From Rhodoferax sp. U11-2br (lineage in GTDB: Bacteria; Pseudomonadota; Gammaproteobacteria; Burkholderiales; Burkholderiaceae_C): a stretch of 64,000 nucleotides of DNA. Below, piece after piece: positions 59,382 through 64,000 of this stretch (position 1 is the first letter of the stretch; each line of letters begins with the position of its first letter). Both the position numbers and the translations under genes were made by a program. The notes under the pieces were generated by a model that made no database searches, had not been told where the DNA came from, and was given only the letters and a program-made list of their open reading frames with translations. The stretch covers positions 1 through 64,000 of the forward strand of contig NZ_JAHFZF010000003.1 in assembly GCF_018619435.1 (NCBI RefSeq). Direction: 5' to 3'.

Positions 59382-59397
59382 TGGCATAAAACCTGCA
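59382..59397 (+). promoter_or_regulatory. sigma-54 promoter of glnA
   Basis: TGGCATA-AAAC-CTGCA matches the -24/-12 consensus, 45 bases before the glnA ATG. Confidence 0.88.
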
Positions 59398-59441
59398 TTC
59401 AGTTTCATAAACCTTTTCTTAACAGCAACCAGGAGTATTTG

Positions 59442-60857
59442 ATGGCCAAGACCGTCGCAGATGTCATGAAGATGGTGAAAGACAACGAAGTCAAGTTTGT
59501 TGACTTCCGTTTCACCGATACCCGTGGCCAAGAACAGCACGTGACTGTGCCCGTTTCGCATTTTGATGAAGACAAGTTCAGCTCCGGCCATGCCTTTGAC
59601 GGTTCTTCCATCGCTGGCTGGAAGGGTATTGAAGCTTCGGACATGCAACTCATGCCCGACCCGAACACCGCCAACATCGACCCGTTTTTCGAAGAAACCA
59701 CGCTGTTCCTGAGCTGCGATGTGGTTGAACCCGGTGACGGCAAGGCCTACGACCGCGACCCGCGTTCCATCGCACGCCGCGCAGAAGCCTACCTGAAGGC
59801 CTCTGGCATTGGTGACACCGCCTTCTTTGGTCCAGAACCAGAATTCTTCATTTTTGACAATGTCCGTTGGAACACCGACATGTCGGGCACCTTCTTCAAG
59901 ATTGAGGAATACGAAGCCCCCTGGAATTCGGGCGCCAAGCTCGAAGGTGGCAACCGTGGTCACCGTCCCACCGTCAAGGGTGGTTACTTCCCTGTTCCTC
60001 CGATTGACAGCACCCAAGACATGCGCGCCGAGATGGTGCTCATTCTTGAATCGCTGGGCATTCCGGTCGAAGTGTTCCACCACGAAGTGGCAGGCGCCGG
60101 TCAAAACGAAATCGGCACCAAGTTCAGCACCCTGGTTGAGCGCGCTGACTGGACCCAAGTCCTGAAATACGTGGTGCAAAACGTGGCCAATGCCTACGGC
60201 AAAACCGCCACCTTCATGCCCAAGCCCATCGTTGGTGACAACGGCTCCGGTATGCATGTGCACCAGTCGATCTGGAAAGACGGCAAAAACCTGTTTGCCG
60301 GTGACGGTTATGCCGGTTTGAGTGACTTCGCCCTGTACTACATCGGCGGCATCATCAAACACGCCCGCGCACTGAACGCCATCACCAACCCCGGTACCAA
60401 CAGCTACAAGCGGCTGGTTCCTGGTTTTGAGGCGCCGGTGAAATTGGCTTACTCCGCCAAAAACCGTTCTGCATCGATCCGTATTCCGTTTGTCGCGAAT
60501 CCGAAAGGCCGCCGTATCGAAGCCCGCTTCCCCGATCCGCTGATGAACCCGTACCTGGGTTTCTCGGCCTTGATGATGGCGGGTCTGGACGGTGTGGAAA
60601 ACAAGATCCATCCTGGCGAAGCTGCCACCAAGGATCTGTACCACCTGCCGCCCGAAGAAAACGCACTGATCCCGACCGTGTGCCACAGCCTGGATCAGGC
60701 GCTGGAATGCCTCGATGCAGACCGCAGCTTCCTGACCAAGGGTGGTGTGTTCACCGACAGCATGCTCGACGCTTACATTGAACTCAAGATGGGTGAAGTC
60801 ACGCGTTTGCGTATGGCGACCCACCCGATCGAGTTCGAGATGTATTACTCGCTGTAA
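59442..60857 (+). CDS. glnA: glutamine synthetase, type I
   Basis: Forms glutamine from glutamate, ammonia and ATP. A 471-residue GSI-beta subunit with [32 protein letters not shown], the ATP-site [11 protein letters not shown] and the adenylylation tyrosine Y400 in [10 protein letters not shown], so GlnE control is expected. AGGAG precedes the ATG at 59442. Upstream are NtrC sites and a sigma-54 promoter; ntrB and ntrC follow on the same strand. Confidence 0.97.
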   Translation: MAKTVADVMKMVKDNEVKFVDFRFTDTRGQEQHVTVPVSHFDEDKFSSGHAFDGSSIAGWKGIEASDMQLMPDPNTANIDPFFEETTLFLSCDVVEPGDGKAYDRDPRSIARRAEAYLKASGIGDTAFFGPEPEFFIFDNVRWNTDMSGTFFKIEEYEAPWNSGAKLEGGNRGHRPTVKGGYFPVPPIDSTQDMRAEMVLILESLGIPVEVFHHEVAGAGQNEIGTKFSTLVERADWTQVLKYVVQNVANAYGKTATFMPKPIVGDNGSGMHVHQSIWKDGKNLFAGDGYAGLSDFALYYIGGIIKHARALNAITNPGTNSYKRLVPGFEAPVKLAYSAKNRSASIRIPFVANPKGRRIEARFPDPLMNPYLGFSALMMAGLDGVENKIHPGEAATKDLYHLPPEENALIPTVCHSLDQALECLDADRSFLTKGGVFTDSMLDAYIELKMGEVTRLRMATHPIEFEMYYSL

Positions 60858-60902
60858 TCAGCAACTTGGCCAGGTGGGTCAGCCATGACAACTTGGGCTC
60901 GC

Positions 60903-60931
60903 AAAAAGGACGGCAGTTGCCGTCCTTTTTT
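60903..60931 (+). terminator. terminator of glnA
   Basis: AAAAAGGACGGCA and TGCCGTCCTTTTT form a nearly complete stem with a small loop, followed by T, 45 bases after glnA. Confidence 0.9.
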
Positions 60932-61016
60932 ATTGTGGGAAACTATGCTGATGGGGTGGGTTGCCGGGTTCAGGCAGTCCACCATACCTGGTCACGATGG
61001 AGAGAGTAAAAGCCTT

Positions 61017-61514
61017 ATGAAACAACTGTGGATGCTGGTGGCCTTGGCGGCGGGTGCAGCAGCCTTGCCTAGCCAGGCACAGGCTGAGATTTACCGCTGT
61101 GGCAACGAATACACCAACACCAAGCCGGATGCACGTGCCAAAGGTTGCAAATTGGTTGAAGGTGGCAACGTCACCGTGGTGCAGGGCACACCAGCACCCA
61201 AGACCAAACCCTCGACCTCAGCGGGCAGCAACACCCCCAAGATGGTGTCTTCAGAGCAAAAAGCGCGTGACTCCGACAGCCGACTCATCCTGCAAGATGA
61301 ACTCAAGAAAGCCCTGGCCCGCCAGGAAGAGCTGAAGAAAGAGTACAACAACGGCGAACCCGAAAAACAGGGTGGCGAGGCCCGCAACCACCAGAAATAC
61401 CTGGACCGTGTGGCCGAACTCAAAGCCAATCTGGCACGTAACGAGAGTGACATTGCCGGTCTGCGCCGTGAGATTGACCGATTGCCTCCCGCCAGCAGCA
61501 CTCCATCGCAGTAA
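61017..61514 (+). CDS. secreted coiled-coil protein of unknown function
   Basis: A 165-residue protein with a signal peptide (1-23, SQAQA). The mature N-terminus AEIYRCGNEYTNTKPDARAKGCKLVEGGNV resembles the short DUF4124-type domain with two cysteines (disulfide likely). A Lys/Thr/Ser-rich linker leads to two helical segments (about 85-155) of coiled-coil character. GAGAGAG precedes the ATG. It sits between glnA and ntrB but after the glnA terminator, so its tie to nitrogen control is unclear. Confidence 0.7.
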   Translation: MKQLWMLVALAAGAAALPSQAQAEIYRCGNEYTNTKPDARAKGCKLVEGGNVTVVQGTPAPKTKPSTSAGSNTPKMVSSEQKARDSDSRLILQDELKKALARQEELKKEYNNGEPEKQGGEARNHQKYLDRVAELKANLARNESDIAGLRREIDRLPPASSTPSQ

Positions 61515-61559
61515 GTCTGCGCCTGCCCGATGACCTGCCATCCTCTCTCAGGGTCTGCC

Positions 61560-62630
61560 ATGATCCCTACATCCTCGGTCAACGCCGAGCGCTACAAGGC
61601 CTTTGATTTGCTCGCCACCCTGGTGGCGGTGGTGCGCAGCGATGGCACCGTGCTGTTTGTCAACGCGGCCATGGAGGACGCGCTGGGTATGTCACGCCGC
61701 ATCATTGTGGGCGCCCATTTCCCTGATTGCTTCACCCAGCCGGAGCATTTGCGCACCATTTTGACGGGAGTGGGTGGCAACGACTTTTCGGCCTTGCGTT
61801 ACGACGCCGCCTTGCTGCGAGTCAGCCGTGACGCGTTGCCGGTGCATGTGATCGTGACCCTCACCGAAGGGCCAGAAATCATCGCCGAGCTCCTGCCGCT
61901 GGAGCAGCAGGCCCGGCAAGACCGCGAGGAGCGTCTGGCTGAGCAGGCTTTGGCCAACAAGGAGTTGATCCGCAATTTGGCGCACGAGATCAAAAACCCG
62001 CTGGGCGGGATTCGTGGTGCGGCCCAGTTGCTGGAGATGGAGTTGGCCTCGCCTGACCTCAACGAATACACCCAGGTCATCATCCATGAGGCAGACCGCC
62101 TGCAGTCGTTGGTGGACCGGCTGCTGGCGCCGCACCGCAAGGCGCATGTGGTGGGGGATGTCAACATCCATGAGGTGTGTGAGCGGGTCCGCTCGCTGAT
62201 CCTGGCTGAGTTTCCCAAGGGCTTGCAGGTGGTTCAAGACTATGACACCTCGATTCCCGAGCTGCGCGGTGACCGCGAGCAGCTGATCCAGGCCTTGCTG
62301 AACATTGCCCACAATGCCTGCCAGGCCCTCTCAGAGCGCATCGCGCTGGGTGATGCCCGCATGACTTTTCGCACCCGGGTGGCGCGCCAGACCACCTTTG
62401 GCAAACAACGCTACCGGTTGGCATTGGAATTGCATGTGATGGACAACGGGCCTGGGGTGCCAGACTCGATCAAAGACCGTATTTTTTATCCGTTGGTGTC
62501 CGGACGTGAGGGAGGTTCCGGGCTAGGGCTGACATTGGCGCAAACCTTTGTCCAGCAACACCAGGGTTTGATCGAGTGTGACAGCTCTCCCGGATTGACT
62601 GATTTCAAGATACTGATTCCTCTGCCCTGA
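61560..62630 (+). CDS. glnL: nitrogen regulation sensor kinase NtrB
   Basis: A 356-residue cytoplasmic kinase/phosphatase controlled by PII. PAS domain (about 14-125), HisKA with phospho-His142 in NLAHEIKNPLGGIRGAAQLLE (two runs), and HATPase with DNGPGVPDSIKDRIFYPLVSGREGGSGLGL in segments. It phosphorylates NtrC when glutamine is low. The start at 61560 gives the family N-terminus; the ntrC gene follows 74 bases later. Confidence 0.94.
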   Translation: MIPTSSVNAERYKAFDLLATLVAVVRSDGTVLFVNAAMEDALGMSRRIIVGAHFPDCFTQPEHLRTILTGVGGNDFSALRYDAALLRVSRDALPVHVIVTLTEGPEIIAELLPLEQQARQDREERLAEQALANKELIRNLAHEIKNPLGGIRGAAQLLEMELASPDLNEYTQVIIHEADRLQSLVDRLLAPHRKAHVVGDVNIHEVCERVRSLILAEFPKGLQVVQDYDTSIPELRGDREQLIQALLNIAHNACQALSERIALGDARMTFRTRVARQTTFGKQRYRLALELHVMDNGPGVPDSIKDRIFYPLVSGREGGSGLGLTLAQTFVQQHQGLIECDSSPGLTDFKILIPLP

Positions 62631-62704
62631 CCCGCAGAATGGCACGCCGCAAGGTGGGCTGTACCCGGCCAGAGCGTGGGTACTTAACGAGGTGACCACA
62701 CACT

Positions 62705-64000
62705 ATGAAGCCCATCTGGATTGTTGACGATGACCAGTCGATCCGCTTCGTGCTTGAAAAAGCGCTCTTGCGTGACAACCTGCCCACCCGCAGCTTTACC
62801 AATGCCCGTGATGTCCTGAGTGCCCTGGACGACGACAGCGACCGCGGGCCGCAGGTGTTGGTCAGTGACATCCGTATGCCTGGCGGCTCCGGGCTGGACT
62901 TGCTGGAAAAAATCAAGGCCAAGCTGCCCGGCCTGCCGGTCATCATCATGACGGCGTATTCCGACCTGGACAGCGCGGTATCGGCGTTTCAGGGCGGCGC
63001 GTTTGAGTATCTGCCCAAGCCGTTTGACCTGCCCAAGGCGGTGGAGCTGATCCGCCGTGCGGTCGAAGAGAGTCAGCGCGAGGAAGTGGCTGAAGAACGT
63101 ATCACCGAAGCCCCAGAAATGCTCGGCCAGGCACCCGCCATGCAGGATGTGTTCCGGGCCATTGGGCGCCTGAGCCAGAGCAATGTCACGGTCATGGTCA
63201 CCGGTGAGTCGGGTTCCGGCAAAGAACTCGTCGCCAGAGCACTCCACAAGCACTCACCCCGCGCTAGTGGGCCGTTTGTTGCTATCAATACTGCTGCAAT
63301 TCCGAAAGACCTGCTGGAGTCGGAGTTGTTTGGCCACGAACGCGGTGCCTTCACCGGTGCCCAAACCATGCGTCGTGGTCGGTTTGAGCAGGCTGATGGT
63401 GGCACCTTGTTTCTCGACGAAATTGGTGACATGCCGTTTGACCTGCAGACCCGTTTGCTGCGGGTGCTCTCGGACGGCCATTTTTACCGCGTCGGTGGCC
63501 ATGGTGCGGTCAAGACCAATGTGCGGGTGATTGCCGCGACCCACCAGAATCTGGAGCAACGGGTCAAGGAAGGTGTGTTCCGCGAAGATTTGTTCCACCG
63601 ACTCAACGTCATCCGCCTGCGCCTGCCCGCGCTGCGCGAGCGGCGCGAGGACATCCCCGCGCTGACGCGGCATTTCCTGCAGCAAAGCGCTGCCCAGCTG
63701 GGTGTGGAGCCCAAGCGGATTTCCGAGGCCGCGCTGGCCTGGCTCAGCGATTTTTCTTTTCCTGGCAATGTGCGCCAGTTAGAGAACATCTGCCACTGGC
63801 TCACCGTCATGGCACCGGCCCAGTTGATCGAACCCAAGGACTTGCCACCCGAGGTGGATGTGGCGCCCAGCGCTGCTCGGCCCCAGGCTGTGCCCGCCAG
63901 CCGTGCACCAGAGGCGGTCCAGTCCTTTCCCGCCGGATTGGCGGAAGCGGTGGCCAAACCCGTGCCAGCGCATGCTGCTGGCCAGGCTGCGGCACTTGCC
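62705..64000 (+). CDS. glnG: nitrogen regulation response regulator NtrC (partial)
   Basis: 432 codons up to the window end; the C-terminal Fis-type DNA-binding helix lies beyond it. Receiver domain 1-120 with phospho-acceptor Asp55, AAA+ domain with Walker A GESGSGK (167-173) and the sigma-54 loop GAFTGA (214-219), then an Ala/Pro-rich linker. It should bind the NtrC sites in front of glnA in this window. The frame is open to base 64000 with no stop, which is why the gene is easily missed. A 17-base A+T-rich patch at 63273-63289 is identical to one in the AcoR-like gene. Confidence 0.95.
   Translation, partial: MKPIWIVDDDQSIRFVLEKALLRDNLPTRSFTNARDVLSALDDDSDRGPQVLVSDIRMPGGSGLDLLEKIKAKLPGLPVIIMTAYSDLDSAVSAFQGGAFEYLPKPFDLPKAVELIRRAVEESQREEVAEERITEAPEMLGQAPAMQDVFRAIGRLSQSNVTVMVTGESGSGKELVARALHKHSPRASGPFVAINTAAIPKDLLESELFGHERGAFTGAQTMRRGRFEQADGGTLFLDEIGDMPFDLQTRLLRVLSDGHFYRVGGHGAVKTNVRVIAATHQNLEQRVKEGVFREDLFHRLNVIRLRLPALRERREDIPALTRHFLQQSAAQLGVEPKRISEAALAWLSDFSFPGNVRQLENICHWLTVMAPAQLIEPKDLPPEVDVAPSAARPQAVPASRAPEAVQSFPAGLAEAVAKPVPAHAAGQAAALA

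Noticed and set aside
63273..63289. An independent copy of the interspersed repeat in ntrC
   Set aside because: Only the GCTATCAA tail is present; without the hairpin half it is recorded as a shared patch with the AcoR-like gene and not as a repeat copy.

Overview
The window is a stretch of a G+C-rich Gram-negative chromosome. Gene order and protein likeness point to a betaproteobacterium of the order Burkholderiales, most likely Comamonadaceae and near Rhodoferax, Polaromonas or Acidovorax. The evidence is an unbroken gyrA-serC-pheA-tyrA-aroA/cmk-rpsA-ihfB-lapA-lapB-rfaE1-rfaD block, an xseB-ispA-dxs operon, a glnA-ntrB-ntrC locus, and many copies of a short A+T-rich interspersed repeat of a kind I associate with that family. 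No rRNA, tRNA, CRISPR array, phage or transposase was seen.

Layout. 1-4.7 kb: start of a secreted protein or lipoprotein, an EF-hand-like protein, an esterase, and a divergent lysR/lysA pair of the E. coli type. 4.8-6.8 kb: a small accessory patch with an AbrB-type antitoxin beside a decayed vapC toxin start, then a two-gene, A+T-richer segment ending in a sequence that folds like an integron attC site. 6.8-10.4 kb: esterase, sulfurtransferase, DMT exporter, Rieske oxygenase. 10.5-13.3 kb: a PotD-like periplasmic binding protein translationally coupled to a diguanylate cyclase, with a perfect FNR-type box upstream. 13.4-16.6 kb: isoprenoid precursor operon. 16.7-20.4 kb: a TRAP transporter whose binding-protein gene faces its permease genes. 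20.8-27.0 kb: a very large hybrid histidine kinase plus an HD-GYP response regulator. 27.4-28.8 kb: Fur-controlled bfd and two bacterioferritin subunits. 28.8-32.5 kb: patatin-like lipoprotein and a second diguanylate cyclase. 32.7-38.2 kb: an alcohol/aldehyde oxidation cluster (DUF779 gene broken by a stop codon, yiaY, aldB) with a sigma-54 promoter and a divergent AcoR-like activator. 38.3-52.5 kb: ComEA-like protein, then the conserved envelope/aromatic amino acid/gyrA block. 52.7-59.2 kb: OmpA-like protein, MaoC-Pta fusion with acetate kinase, pseudouridine synthase, EI24 membrane protein, CinA-like protein. 59.4-64.0 kb: glnA with NtrC sites and a sigma-54 promoter, a small secreted coiled-coil protein, ntrB, and ntrC running off the window end.

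Themes. Three gene groups produce, degrade or sense signals linked to cyclic di-GMP. Iron storage appears split between two complementary bacterioferritin subunits. Nitrogen assimilation and ethanol/aldehyde oxidation both use sigma-54. The most unusual material is the attC-like cassette at 5.5-6.5 kb and the interspersed repeats, some of which sit in frame inside genes, including a G+C-rich repeat inside the essential aroA.
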